Assembly (NCBI GenBank): GCA_004557645.1 | Contig: SFGI01000003.1 | Location: 1 to 64,000 of the forward strand | DNA length: 64,000 nucleotides | Direction: 5' to 3' | Source of the DNA: [Eubacterium] saphenum | Lineage (GTDB): Bacteria > Bacillota > Clostridia > Lachnospirales > Anaerotignaceae | Program-made: the position numbers and the translations under genes | The notes under the pieces: model-generated | Told to the model about the DNA's origin: nothing | Databases searched by the model: none | What the model saw: the letters and a program-made list of their open reading frames with translations, nothing else | Part shown: in pieces, positions 6,789 to 15,505 of the stretch | Layout: each line of letters starts with the position of its first letter | Numbering within the stretch: the first letter of the stretch is position 1

Positions 6789-8207
6789 TTAACCTTTGAA
6801 GGAAATGATCAGTTTGCCGTCATCCCATTGGATGAATTTCGATTCGCTGAAAACAGGCTTTGTGTTGTCCTGATAGACTTCCCCTGTGCGGAAAACAGAA
6901 AGCAGGATGCCTGCCAGTGCCATATTCAGTAGCAGTGCCGTTGTGCCATAGGAAAGGAAGGGGAGGGCGATGGGGGCAATCAAGGGATAGCCCAGATTTA
7001 CGATGACGTAAACGAGAACTTCCATCGTGAAGGTGGCGAGAATACACAGAGAAACCATCTGTCCCAAAACACTTTTCTGCTTCAGGCATTTGCGGAAGCC
7101 TAGAATAAGGAATACCGCCAGAAGCAGGACCAGCCCCATGGAAACCGCCCAGCCGTATCTATAAGTCAGGAAGGTCAGCAGATAATCGGTGCGGAAAGCG
7201 GCAGGACCGAAAGCTTCATAAAGATTCCAGTCCAGAAAAACTGTCCCTTCTCCCAAGAAAACAGAGTTTTTCAGCATCCCTTGCAGGATAGAAGGAAAAT
7301 AGCCTGCTCCATGGGGGTCTGTTTCAGGATGAAAAACAGTCAGCAATGCCTGTATCCGGCTCATGCGATAGCGAAATGCGTCTACTCCAAAGAACAGCAG
7401 TGCGAAGATAACGATTCCTGCGATGATAAAAAACAGCAGAAGGGGCTTTGTATTTTCCCCAAACCATTTCCAAAGGGCTCCCAGTACCATCAAAATACCT
7501 GCGGCGCAGACGAACAGCAGAAGTCCACTGAGGGTATGGAACAACAGAAGCAGCACACAGAAACAGGCCGCCGCCAGCCCGCCAAGAAAATAGCCATGTT
7601 TTCCTTTTTCTCGAAAATGATAAAAGATACCACAGAAAGCGAGAGGGAATAGCAGTGACATAGAAACCGGACTGATACTAAATGCCCCCAATTTAAGCCA
7701 TCTGTTTCCTGCGAGTTCCAGACCGATCAGTTGTGCCAATATATCAATTCCCAGAAGGCATAGGGGGAGCAGATAGGGATGTTTTCCCAAGAAGGAAAAA
7801 TCCAAGAAATATGCACCAATGAAGGCAGCCAGGCTTAGAGGAAGGTAAAGAATCAAAGCATTGGCAGAAACCGCTTGAAAGTCTTTGTCTGTAAAAATAT
7901 TGTTGATGAACAAAATCTGGAGTACAGCACCGATGACAAACAGTAGCAATACCAGCCCGATCATGCCCCACTGGGGTGCGGGCTTATGGGTATTGTCCAA
8001 TGCAGCCCCCACTGCCACAGGGTCCCCCATCTGCAGCAGAGCCTTTTCCTCTGCGGTGCTTTCCGGGTCGCCCATATCCATATAGGCATTTTTCTGGTCG
8101 ATCAGGTGGTTTTCGATTTCCTTTGCCACAACGCCGTGGGCTTTTTTCCAACGAATCTGCTCGCAGACCTTTTCTGCATAGCGTTTGAAGGGATCAGAAG
8201 CATTCAC
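6789..8207 (-). CDS. HAAS-domain protein fused to an FtsW/RodA/SpoVE-like membrane domain
   Basis: A 472-residue protein. Residues 1 to about 85 form a HAAS/permease-prefix domain (KRYAEKVCEQIRWKKAHGVV, then QMGDPVAVGAALD). The rest holds about ten hydrophobic segments resembling the SEDS family (FtsW/RodA/SpoVE), which polymerise peptidoglycan glycan strands; C-terminal PFLSYGTTALL fits the family motif PFISYGGS. The GTG at 8207 is taken as start because AAGGGGGT (8215-8222) is 7 bases upstream; an in-frame TTG at 8213 is too close to that site. It overlaps the padR gene by 14 bases. HAAS domains are regularly encoded next to PadR regulators. Confidence 0.8.
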   Translation of the reverse strand: MNASDPFKRYAEKVCEQIRWKKAHGVVAKEIENHLIDQKNAYMDMGDPESTAEEKALLQMGDPVAVGAALDNTHKPAPQWGMIGLVLLLFVIGAVLQILFINNIFTDKDFQAVSANALILYLPLSLAAFIGAYFLDFSFLGKHPYLLPLCLLGIDILAQLIGLELAGNRWLKLGAFSISPVSMSLLFPLAFCGIFYHFREKGKHGYFLGGLAAACFCVLLLLFHTLSGLLLFVCAAGILMVLGALWKWFGENTKPLLLFFIIAGIVIFALLFFGVDAFRYRMSRIQALLTVFHPETDPHGAGYFPSILQGMLKNSVFLGEGTVFLDWNLYEAFGPAAFRTDYLLTFLTYRYGWAVSMGLVLLLAVFLILGFRKCLKQKSVLGQMVSLCILATFTMEVLVYVIVNLGYPLIAPIALPFLSYGTTALLLNMALAGILLSVFRTGEVYQDNTKPVFSESKFIQWDDGKLIISFKG

Positions 8208-8541
8208 AAGCAAGACCCCCTTCCAGAATTTTGCTGACGGCGGAGGAATACTCTTTCCATTCTGCAGTTTTCTCTTTTAAGAATTTTTTGCCTTTTCCCG
8301 TCAGACGGTAATATTTGCGGATGCGGGCGGAATCGGCATGTTCCTCGTAGGATTCCAGCAGTCCCTTTTTCTCCAGCCCATGCAGAAGAGGGTAGAGGGT
8401 ACCGGCTTTTAGCTGAAAGGTGTTGTCGGAACGGCGGGCCAGTTCTTCGATGATCTGGTAACCATACATATCCTGCCCGTCCAGCAGTTTTAGGATGAGG
8501 GTGGCGGTGCTTCCCGCCAGCAAGGTTTTATCGATAGGCAT
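8194..8541 (-). CDS. PadR-family transcriptional regulator
   Basis: A 115-residue winged-helix regulator: MPIDKTLLAGSTATLILKLL, then DMYGYQIIEELARRSDNTF, LKAGTLYPLLHGLEKKGLL and RIRKYYRLTGKGKKFL, the signature order of PadR. The ATG at 8541 has AAAGGAGT before it; the longer frame reaches into the operator region. It overlaps the HAAS-FtsW gene, so repressor and target are translationally coupled. It probably represses its own promoter, where AT-rich palindromes lie. Confidence 0.92.
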   Translation of the reverse strand: MPIDKTLLAGSTATLILKLLDGQDMYGYQIIEELARRSDNTFQLKAGTLYPLLHGLEKKGLLESYEEHADSARIRKYYRLTGKGKKFLKEKTAEWKEYSSAVSKILEGGLACECF

Positions 8542-8556
8542 TAGAATCACTCCTTT

Positions 8557-8660
8557 TATATAGATATTCGATATATCGTTATCCTGATTATATATAGGAT
8601 ATCTATATATGTCCAATAACAAATTTTTATTGCACCAAATATATCGATAATCTATATATC
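8557..8660. promoter_or_regulatory. Cluster of AT-rich palindromes, candidate PadR operators
   Basis: Three related near-palindromes are seen: TATATAGATATTCGATATAT from 8557, TATATAGGATATCTATATAT (8591-8610) and ATATATCGATAATCTATATA from 8639. The middle one occupies the spacer between the -35 and -10 of the padR promoter, the place where a repressor would act. Confidence 0.55.
8587..8615 (-). promoter_or_regulatory. Promoter of padR/HAAS-FtsW
   Basis: On the - strand TGGACA (8610-8615), a 17-base spacer, TATAAT (8587-8592). The spacer is filled by the palindrome TATATAGGATATCTATATAT. Confidence 0.65.
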
Positions 8661-8685
8661 TAATTAGAAAAATTTTTCATGTTTC

Positions 8686-8714
8686 TTGCCTTAAAACCTT
8701 CATTGTATTATAAT
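8686..8714 (+). promoter_or_regulatory. Promoter of glnS
   Basis: TTGCCT (8686-8691), 17 bases, TATAAT (8709-8714). A leader of about 110 bases follows before the start codon; I see no T-box element in it. Confidence 0.7.
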
Positions 8715-8832
8715 GTTTACAGAATTGTGTCTGTGAATCAGCCGCAAACGTTTTTGCTTGCTGTTTCTCAGAAAAGCATCATACTATGATTGTAAAAAAT
8801 CTCTAACGAATGAAAATATAGGAGGGCGACCA

Positions 8833-10512
8833 ATGGCTGAAGAAAAAAACATGGAAAACAACAGCGGTCTGGGTGCAACGGGTAACTTTATCCACAATTA
8901 CATCCAGGAAGACCTGAAAGGGGAACTGAATAAGATCCACACCAGATTCCCGCCCGAACCCAATGGCTACCTGCACATCGGTCATGCAAAATCCATCTGC
9001 CTGAACTTTGGTCTGGCAAATTTGTACGGCGGCAAATGCAACCTGCGTTTTGATGACACCAACCCCACAAAGGAAGATGTGGAATATGTGGAATCCATCC
9101 AGGAGGACGTAAAATGGCTGGGCTTCGATTGGGAAGACAGACTGTATTACGCTTCCAGCTATTTCGATAAATACTATGAAGTAGCAGTGAAGCTCATCAA
9201 AGAAGGCAAGGCTTTCGTAGATGAACTGACAGCGGAAGAAATGAGAGAATACCGTGGTACTCTGAGCACACCCGGGAAGGAAAGCCCTTACCGCAACAGA
9301 AGCGTAGAGGAAAACCTGGATCTGTTTGAACGGATGAAAGCAAGCGAATTCCCCGATGGTTCCAAAACACTGCGGGCGAAGATCGATATGGCATCCCCCA
9401 ATATCAATATGAGAGACCCTGTCATCTATCGTATCTCCCATTCTACTCACCATACCACAGGGGATAAATGGTGCATCTACCCCATGTATGACTTTGCGCA
9501 TCCTCTGGAAGATGCTATCGAAGGCATCACCCATTCCATTTGCACTATGGAATTTGAAGACCACAGACCTTTGTATGACTGGGTGGTAAGAGAAGCGGGC
9601 TATACCGTAAACCCTCCCAGACAGATCGAATTTGCCCGTCTGGGTATGACAAATACTGTTATGAGTAAGAGAAAACTCCGTGCTTTGGTGGAAAATGGTC
9701 TGGTTGACGGTTGGGACGACCCTCGTATGCCGACCATCAGCGGTCTGCGCCGCCGTGGCTATACCCCTGCATCCATCCGTGATTTCTGCGAACGCATTGG
9801 TGTTTCTAAGGCAAACAGCATGGTAGACAGCGGTCTGCTGGATTACTGCATCCGTGATGACCTGAAGGCGAAAGCAAAGGTGGTTATGGCAGTTTTGGAC
9901 CCTCTGAAACTGGTCATCACCAACTATCCTGAAGATCAGGTGGAAATGATGGAACTGGAAAACAATCCTGAAACCCCTGAACTGGGCACAAGACTGGCTC
10001 CTTTCACCAGAGAACTGTATATCGAAAGAGAAGACTTCATGGAAGAACCCGTGAAGAAATTCTTCCGTCTGGCTCCCGGCAAGGAAGTGCGCCTGAAAGG
10101 TGCTTATTTCGTGACCTGCACAGACTTTGTGAAGGACGAAAACGGCGTTGTGACAGAAGTACACTGCACCTATGACCCCGAAACAAGAAGCGGCAGCGGT
10201 TTCGAAGGCAGAAAGGTCAAAGGTACACTGCATTGGGTAAGTGCCAAGGAAAACGTGGCTGCAACAGCAAGACTGTACGATCACATGATGCTGGACAACC
10301 CCGATGACCCCAACGGCGAAATGATCATGAATCCCAACTCTCTGGAAGTAAAAGAATGCTTCATAGAACCTTCTATTAAAGATGCAAAGAAGGGCGACAG
10401 ATTCCAGTTCATGAGAAACGGTTATTATATCGTAGATACAAAGGATACAACAGAAGAACATCTGGTATTCAACCGCATCGTTCCTCTGAAGAGCTCCTTC
10501 AAACTGAAATAA
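8833..10512 (+). CDS. glnS: Glutaminyl-tRNA synthetase
   Basis: A 559-residue class I synthetase that charges tRNA-Gln. HIGH appears in NGYLHIGHAKS and the KMSKS loop as VMSKRKL; RFPPEPNGYLH and the C-terminal anticodon-binding beta barrels fit GlnRS rather than GluRS. The ATG at 8833 is preceded by GGAGGG (8821-8826); the frame is open further upstream, but without a ribosome site. Many Firmicutes lack GlnRS and use GatCAB, so this points to a lineage that acquired direct charging. It is monocistronic, with its own promoter and terminator. Confidence 0.96.
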   Translation: MAEEKNMENNSGLGATGNFIHNYIQEDLKGELNKIHTRFPPEPNGYLHIGHAKSICLNFGLANLYGGKCNLRFDDTNPTKEDVEYVESIQEDVKWLGFDWEDRLYYASSYFDKYYEVAVKLIKEGKAFVDELTAEEMREYRGTLSTPGKESPYRNRSVEENLDLFERMKASEFPDGSKTLRAKIDMASPNINMRDPVIYRISHSTHHTTGDKWCIYPMYDFAHPLEDAIEGITHSICTMEFEDHRPLYDWVVREAGYTVNPPRQIEFARLGMTNTVMSKRKLRALVENGLVDGWDDPRMPTISGLRRRGYTPASIRDFCERIGVSKANSMVDSGLLDYCIRDDLKAKAKVVMAVLDPLKLVITNYPEDQVEMMELENNPETPELGTRLAPFTRELYIEREDFMEEPVKKFFRLAPGKEVRLKGAYFVTCTDFVKDENGVVTEVHCTYDPETRSGSGFEGRKVKGTLHWVSAKENVAATARLYDHMMLDNPDDPNGEMIMNPNSLEVKECFIEPSIKDAKKGDRFQFMRNGYYIVDTKDTTEEHLVFNRIVPLKSSFKLK

Positions 10513-10526
10513 AGAAAGAAAATCGA

Positions 10527-10557
10527 AAAGGCGAGCCCATAGGCTCGCCTTTGTTTA
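10527..10557 (+). terminator. glnS terminator
   Basis: AAAGGCGAGCC and GGCTCGCCTTT form a perfect 11-bp stem with a 4-base loop, followed by GTTT. Confidence 0.85.
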
Positions 10558-10619
10558 TGAATTACTGCAATTTCTTTTTTCTTAATAGAAATTCCCTTTT
10601 TTATGAAAGATTTTTGGTG

Positions 10620-10625
10620 TATACT
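10620..10625 (+). promoter_or_regulatory. Probable -10 box of the proB operon
   Basis: TATACT with a poor T-rich -35 region 17 bases upstream. Its position makes the ATG at 10631 fall near the transcription start, which supports the GTG start further down for proB. Confidence 0.4.
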
Positions 10626-10678
10626 GTAATATGAGGAGAAATCTTTACATTCTTTACGAAAGAAACGGAGTTGAGACT

Positions 10679-11464
10679 GTGAGAGAAAAACTGAAAGATT
10701 GTGACCGAATTGTAGTAAAAGTGGGTACATCTACTATTACATATCCCAACGGCAGACTGAACCTGAAACGGATCGAAGAACTGGCGTGGGTTTTGACAGA
10801 CCTGCGAAACAGGGGCAAGGAAGTCGTTCTGGTCACCAGCGGTGCCATCGGCGTTGGCGCAGTGCGTATGGCCATGAAGGAACGCCCGACCATCGTCCGG
10901 GAAAAGCAGGCGGCGGCAGCAGTGGGTCAGGCTATGCTGATGCAGATCTATCATAACTTTTTTGACAGATATAATCAGACCGTTGCCCAGATTTTGCTGA
11001 CAAAGGAAGAATTGAGCAGCGACAGCAGATATGAAAACACGAAGAACACTTTGGAAACACTATTGGAAATGGGAATTTTACCCATCGTCAATGCCAACGA
11101 CACGATTTCCACTTATGAAATCGAAATTTCCGATAATGACCGCCTTTCTGCCATGGTGGCAGAGATCATCAAGGCAGACCTGTTGATTCTTTTGACGGAT
11201 ATCGATGCCCTCTATGACAAAGACCCTCGTTCCAATCCTGATGCGAAACGGGTCGCAAATGTGGCGGCGGTGACCGATGAGATCAGAGCCATGGCAGGGG
11301 AAAAGAAAGGCTCGGAATTCAGTGTTGGCGGCATGAAGACCAAGCTGCAGGCAGCCACAATCTGCCTGGATGCGGGGGTTAAAATGGCTATCGCCAATGG
11401 GGAAGACCCGAAAGTGGTGCATCGCATCATCGATGGGGAAGATGTGGGCACACTATTTGGGTGA
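10679..11464 (+). CDS. proB: Glutamate 5-kinase
   Basis: Phosphorylates glutamate in the first step of proline synthesis. The 261-residue product is the amino-acid-kinase domain only (VVKVGTSTITYPNGR, LVTSGAIGVGA, NANDTIS, LLTDIDALYDKDPR, GGMKTKLQAA) and lacks the C-terminal PUA domain of the E. coli enzyme. The GTG at 10679 is chosen because GGAG lies 8 bases before it; the ATG at 10631 is too close to the -10 box. It is the first gene of a unit that ends with proA, three genes later. Confidence 0.93.
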   Translation: MREKLKDCDRIVVKVGTSTITYPNGRLNLKRIEELAWVLTDLRNRGKEVVLVTSGAIGVGAVRMAMKERPTIVREKQAAAAVGQAMLMQIYHNFFDRYNQTVAQILLTKEELSSDSRYENTKNTLETLLEMGILPIVNANDTISTYEIEISDNDRLSAMVAEIIKADLLILLTDIDALYDKDPRSNPDAKRVANVAAVTDEIRAMAGEKKGSEFSVGGMKTKLQAATICLDAGVKMAIANGEDPKVVHRIIDGEDVGTLFG

Positions 11465-11497
11465 TTTTCAGATTCAAAAAATAAGGAGGAAAAAGAG

Positions 11498-11983
11498 ATG
11501 AGTTATTGTCCCAATTGCGGCAGACAGATCCTAGATGAAAGCCTGGGCTGTCCTGTTTGCAACGTGAAAAATAATATCGACCCTACCAAGACTGTAGTCG
11601 ATGGTCAGGCGGAAGAGGTCAAAGCAGAAGCAGTAGATAGCTTTACTGTAGAAGACAGCGATGGAAAGACCCATCATTTTGAAAGCAATACAGAAACCGG
11701 TGATGCGGAATATGTCAGAAAAGAAAAAGTCTCCGCAGATGCTACCATCCACCCTTTGCTGAAAATACTGATCATCGTGCTGATCGTGATGGTAGGCGGT
11801 TTTGGTGCCATCGCAGGCTGTGTTGCCGGCGTTGTCCTTTCCAAAAGCCCCTCTGAGGATTACCGCCGCTTCGGGAAGCTGATGATGACTGTCAGCATCG
11901 TGATGCTGGTGCTCTCCTTCCTGTGCTGTGTCATGTCATCAGGTTTGGGTGTCTTTTATGGCATTAGTGGCATTGACTATTGA
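11498..11983 (+). CDS. Zinc-ribbon membrane protein
   Basis: A 161-residue protein starting with a zinc ribbon: CPNCG at residues 4-8 and CPVC at 18-21. A polar, acidic middle is followed by two hydrophobic segments (LLKILIIVLIVMVGGFG.. and LMMTVSIVMLVLSFLCC..) that would anchor it in the membrane. Function unknown. AAGGAGGAAAAAGAG precedes the ATG. It lies 33 bases after proB and 1 base before the DUF2085 gene. Confidence 0.75.
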   Translation: MSYCPNCGRQILDESLGCPVCNVKNNIDPTKTVVDGQAEEVKAEAVDSFTVEDSDGKTHHFESNTETGDAEYVRKEKVSADATIHPLLKILIIVLIVMVGGFGAIAGCVAGVVLSKSPSEDYRRFGKLMMTVSIVMLVLSFLCCVMSSGLGVFYGISGIDY

Positions 11984-11984
11984 T

Positions 11985-12608
11985 ATGATTGATTTTTTGG
12001 AACGTATGGGCTCTGCTGTCTGTCACCAGATGGCGGAGCGCAGTTTTATATGGGGGAATGGGAAAATGCCCCTTTGTGCCCGCTGTACAGGTATCTACAT
12101 CGGTGCGTTCTTTGCCCTGTGTTTTTTTCTTTGGAAAAAGCGGCTGGAGGGAAATCGTCCCTTTTCCACAAAACAAATAATTTTGATGCTTTTGTGCATC
12201 ATCCCCATGGCGGCGGATGGTTTTTGCAGCTATGCTGGATTTTGGGAAAGCAATCAGCTTTTGCGTATCCTGACGGGAAGCCTGATCGGTGCAGTGGTCC
12301 CCGGGCTGCTTTTGCTGGCAGGAAATTTCGACCCTGTTAAGGAAAATGATAAGGCAATTTATGAAAGCACAAAGGAATTGCTTTTGGTGGTCGTCTGCAG
12401 TGGGGCATTTGGTCTGTGCCTTTGGTTTGGGCTGCCCCTGCAAGGCATTGGGGCAATGCTTTCCATTGCGGGGGAAGTCTGCCTTTGGGCCGGTGTGCTT
12501 TGGCTGATCCTGAAAAATATCTTTGGAAAGAGAAAACTGCCCTTGGGGCGGATTTCTTTGGTACTGAGTTTTTGCATCATTTTTGCAGTAGGAGGGTTTC
12601 TTCCATGA
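11985..12608 (+). CDS. DUF2085 family membrane protein
   Basis: About 207 residues with several membrane segments. The family signature is visible: VCHQMAERSFIWGNGKMPLCARCTGIYIG, a Cys/His-rich hydrophilic loop near the N-terminus, here quoted in two parts as VCHQMAERSF and PLCARCTGIYIG. Function is unknown. The ATG at 11985 follows the previous stop (11981-11983) by one base, which suggests coupled translation; an in-frame ATG at 11958 is an alternative. The last bases overlap the next gene by ATGA. Confidence 0.8.
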   Translation: MIDFLERMGSAVCHQMAERSFIWGNGKMPLCARCTGIYIGAFFALCFFLWKKRLEGNRPFSTKQIILMLLCIIPMAADGFCSYAGFWESNQLLRILTGSLIGAVVPGLLLLAGNFDPVKENDKAIYESTKELLLVVVCSGAFGLCLWFGLPLQGIGAMLSIAGEVCLWAGVLWLILKNIFGKRKLPLGRISLVLSFCIIFAVGGFLP

Positions 12609-13177
12609 AAAAAGAATTGCGGGCAGAAGCCCTGAAACGGCGAGATGAAATGCCTTTGGCGGAGCGGGAAGAAAAAAGCAGACAGATCACAGCGCATATC
12701 CTGCAAAGTGAAGCGTATCAATACGCAAAACGCATCTTCACCTTCGTGAGCATGGGCTCCGAGGTGGAAACGAGGGACATTATAGTCCGGGCATGGAAAG
12801 ACGGGAAGATCGTTGCCGTTCCCAAAACCGAAAGAGGACGGGTAATGTATTTTCTGAAAATCGATTCCCTTGCAGATCTGAAAGAAGGCCGCTTCGGCGT
12901 GATGGAGCCTTTGGGAGGAAAGGAAGATGCTATCATTCCGGAAAGGGGCGATTTGTTTCTGGTGCCCGGGGCATTGTTTGATACAAAAAGGAACCGCATG
13001 GGCTATGGCGGCGGTTATTATGATACGTATTTTGAAAAATATGGGGGATATGGGAAAATCGGGCTGGCGTTTCAATCTCAGGTGCGGACAGCGCCGATTC
13101 CCGCGGAAAAAACAGATATCCCTTTGGATGATATCGTAACAGAAAACGGATGGATGGGAGGAAGGAAACATGAGTAA
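12605..13177 (+). CDS. 5-formyltetrahydrofolate cyclo-ligase
   Basis: A 190-residue enzyme that converts 5-formyl-THF to 5,10-methenyl-THF with ATP. Family landmarks are KKELRAEALKRRDEM at the N-terminus, VPGALFDTKRNRMGYGGGYYD with the glycine-rich ATP loop, and a short C-terminus. Its ATG overlaps the DUF2085 stop (ATGA at 12605-12608), and its own end overlaps the proA start by 8 bases, so it is embedded in the proline operon. Confidence 0.92.
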   Translation: MKKELRAEALKRRDEMPLAEREEKSRQITAHILQSEAYQYAKRIFTFVSMGSEVETRDIIVRAWKDGKIVAVPKTERGRVMYFLKIDSLADLKEGRFGVMEPLGGKEDAIIPERGDLFLVPGALFDTKRNRMGYGGGYYDTYFEKYGGYGKIGLAFQSQVRTAPIPAEKTDIPLDDIVTENGWMGGRKHE

Positions 13178-14417
13178 TCTGGTGGAAATGGGAAAAAAAG
13201 CAAAAGCTGCGGCGGTGGTGCTGGCTACACTGTCTACGCCCAGAAAAAATAAAGCATTGCTGGCCTCTGCCGATGCCCTGCTGGCAGCAAAGGAAGAAAT
13301 TTTGGCGGCAAACAAAGCGGATGTGGATGCGGCATTGGAAAATGGCATCAAAGGTGCTTTTATCGATAGACTGACCCTGACAGAAGCCCGTCTGGCGGAT
13401 ATGGCCGATGGGCTGCGGCAGGTGGCAAAACTGGATGACCCCGTGGGCGAAGTGCTTTCCATGAAGACGCTGGACAATGGCTTAGTAGTAGGGCAGAAGC
13501 GGGTGCCTATGGGCGTCATTGGTATCATTTTTGAAGCCCGTCCCAATGTGACGGCAGATGCCTTTGGTCTGTGCCTGAAAGCGGGCAGTGCAGTTATCCT
13601 GCGTGGTGGCAAAGAAGCCTTCTGTACCAATCAGGCTACCATCAAAGCCCTGCGTTCCGCTCTGGCGGCGGAAGGGCTGCCGGAGGACTGTGTGCAGATG
13701 GTGCCCGATACTTCCAGAGAAACAGCCAATGAAATGATGCGCTTGAATGGATATTTGGATGTATTGATCCCCCGTGGCGGTGCAGGTCTCATCAACAGTG
13801 TGGTGCAGAACAGTACCGTTCCGGTCATCCAGACTGGTGTGGGCAACTGTCATGTTTATGTGGATGAAAGCGCAGATTTCGAAAAGGCCGCAAAAATCGT
13901 GATCAATGCAAAAACCCAGCGCCCCGGTGTTTGCAATGCCTGCGAAAGCCTGTTGGTGCATGAAAAGATCGCAGAAGCCTTTCTGCCTGAAATTGGTAAA
14001 GCACTGCAGGAAAAGAAGGTGGAGATTCGCGGCGATGAAGCCACACAAAAGCTGGTGGATGGTTCCGTGGCGGCAACAGAAGAAGACTGGGCCACAGAAT
14101 ATGCCGACTACATCATTTCCGCCAGAGTGGTAAAAGATATCGATGAAGCCATCGAACATATCAGAAAATACTCTACAGGCCATTCCGAAGCCATTGTCAC
14201 AGAAAATTATACCAATGCCCAGCGTTTCCTGAACGAAGTGGACGCGGCGGCGGTTTATGTCAATGCTTCTACCAGATTTACAGACGGCGGTCAGTTCGGC
14301 TTTGGTGCGGAAATCGGCATCAGCACCCAGAAGCTCCACGCCCGTGGGCCTATGGGTCTGAAGGAATTGACAACAACGAAATATATCATTTACGGTGACG
14401 GTCAGATCAGAGAATAA
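13170..14417 (+). CDS. proA: Glutamate-5-semialdehyde dehydrogenase (gamma-glutamyl phosphate reductase)
   Basis: Catalyses the NADPH-dependent reduction of gamma-glutamyl phosphate, the second step of proline synthesis. At 415 residues it has the usual length. Landmarks are GVIGIIFEARPNVT, LRGGKEAF, and the catalytic Cys in RPGVCNACESLL. It has AGGAGGAAGGAAAC before its ATG. It is separated from proB by a zinc-ribbon gene, a DUF2085 gene and a folate gene, although all are closely packed. Confidence 0.96.
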   Translation: MSNLVEMGKKAKAAAVVLATLSTPRKNKALLASADALLAAKEEILAANKADVDAALENGIKGAFIDRLTLTEARLADMADGLRQVAKLDDPVGEVLSMKTLDNGLVVGQKRVPMGVIGIIFEARPNVTADAFGLCLKAGSAVILRGGKEAFCTNQATIKALRSALAAEGLPEDCVQMVPDTSRETANEMMRLNGYLDVLIPRGGAGLINSVVQNSTVPVIQTGVGNCHVYVDESADFEKAAKIVINAKTQRPGVCNACESLLVHEKIAEAFLPEIGKALQEKKVEIRGDEATQKLVDGSVAATEEDWATEYADYIISARVVKDIDEAIEHIRKYSTGHSEAIVTENYTNAQRFLNEVDAAAVYVNASTRFTDGGQFGFGAEIGISTQKLHARGPMGLKELTTTKYIIYGDGQIRE

Positions 14418-14433
14418 GCAGGAGGGAAGGCCC

Positions 14434-15372
14434 ATGCAGGATACCCGTTATATGGATGCGTGGATACACGTGCCCCTTTGTAAAAAAGGCGATAAGCTAT
14501 ATCATTATACAACGGCAGAGGGCGTACGGGGCATTGTAGAAAATCGTGAATTTTTGGCAACGAAAAGTGATTTCCTCAACGATAAGCTGGAATTTCAGTA
14601 TGCGGTGGAGGTCATGGAACGGCTGACAGAAAAATATATCGTCAATCAAGAACTGCGGGAGCGTTTCTTTTCCAAGCTGAAAAAAGAGATCGACCGTTTG
14701 GGGGTCATCACGCCCATCTGCGAAGGAAATGGGGATTGCGAGATGGGTGAAATGAGTTTTTATGTGGTCGCTTTTTCCAAATTGCAGAACAATGCTCTTC
14801 TTTGGGCGGAATTTACGGATTTTCGGGGATATTGTCTGGAATTTGATTATGAAAAGATCGTGGAAGGCTTTCAAAATCGAGTTTTTCTCCACGGTACGGT
14901 CATTTATGATGAAGAAGAGCAGATGAATGGATTGCTGGAATCTCTGCTTTCCTGTATCCGCAATCTGATCGAGGAGGGGGCACAGGATCTGGAAGGCTTT
15001 TTTGAAGAAGAAGCAGACCCTTCCGAGGAATCCCTGGATAAGCTAGTGTCGGAGATGTCCGTGGTTTGCTCTGTCTATGCCATGTTTTTTAAGAAAAGCT
15101 TTTTTGAAGGGGAACAGGAATACCGCTTTATCTTCCCACCCCTGATCAACAGTATTGGTACGGATAAGCCGAATTTTCGCCTGCTGGATCAGATCTTCCT
15201 GCCCTATATCATGGTGGAATTTGAGGGAGGAAAAGAAAATGTCCCTCTGGAAAGCGTCATGGTGGGGGCGAAAAACAACAGCGATATCGCCGTGCGCGGC
15301 ATGCGCTATTTCCTGAAGACTCAGGGCATTGATATCCCTGTGCTCCTTTCTGATATCCCTTTGCGTTATTAA
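14434..15372 (+). CDS. DUF2971 domain protein
   Basis: A 312-residue soluble protein with the DUF2971 pattern: KLYHYTTAEGVRGIVENREF, then KSDFLNDKLEF, and later YVVAFSKLQNNALLWAEF and EYRFIF. Function is not established; such proteins often appear as accessory genes. AGGAGGG lies 8 bases before the ATG at 14434. It directly follows proA (16 bases) and ends the operon before a terminator. Confidence 0.8.
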   Translation: MQDTRYMDAWIHVPLCKKGDKLYHYTTAEGVRGIVENREFLATKSDFLNDKLEFQYAVEVMERLTEKYIVNQELRERFFSKLKKEIDRLGVITPICEGNGDCEMGEMSFYVVAFSKLQNNALLWAEFTDFRGYCLEFDYEKIVEGFQNRVFLHGTVIYDEEEQMNGLLESLLSCIRNLIEEGAQDLEGFFEEEADPSEESLDKLVSEMSVVCSVYAMFFKKSFFEGEQEYRFIFPPLINSIGTDKPNFRLLDQIFLPYIMVEFEGGKENVPLESVMVGAKNNSDIAVRGMRYFLKTQGIDIPVLLSDIPLRY

Positions 15373-15380
15373 AAAAGAAG

Positions 15381-15420
15381 AGCCTGTTTCGGCAACTGAA
15401 AAGTGCCGAGCAGGCTTTTT
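15381..15420 (+). terminator. Terminator of the proB-proA-DUF2971 operon
   Basis: AGCCTGTTTCGGCA and TGCCGAGCAGGCT form the stem, followed by TTTTT. Confidence 0.8.
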
Positions 15421-15428
15421 ATATGGAT

Positions 15429-15457
15429 TTGACTAATTTAGATGGTTCAGGTACAAT
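15429..15457 (+). promoter_or_regulatory. Promoter of the M50-like/scpAB unit
   Basis: TTGACT (15429-15434), 17 bases, TACAAT (15452-15457). Confidence 0.65.
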
Positions 15458-15505
15458 ACTATCATATGGCATTTTGAAATTTTACCTTGGAAAGGATTTG
15501 TGTAT

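Noticed and set aside
8715..8832. T-box riboswitch before glnS
   Set aside because: The leader of about 110 bases is too short and lacks the conserved T-box sequence and an antiterminator.
10631..10678. ATG at 10631 as start of proB
   Set aside because: It is only 6 bases after the -10 box, without a ribosome site; the GTG at 10679 has GGAG at the right distance.
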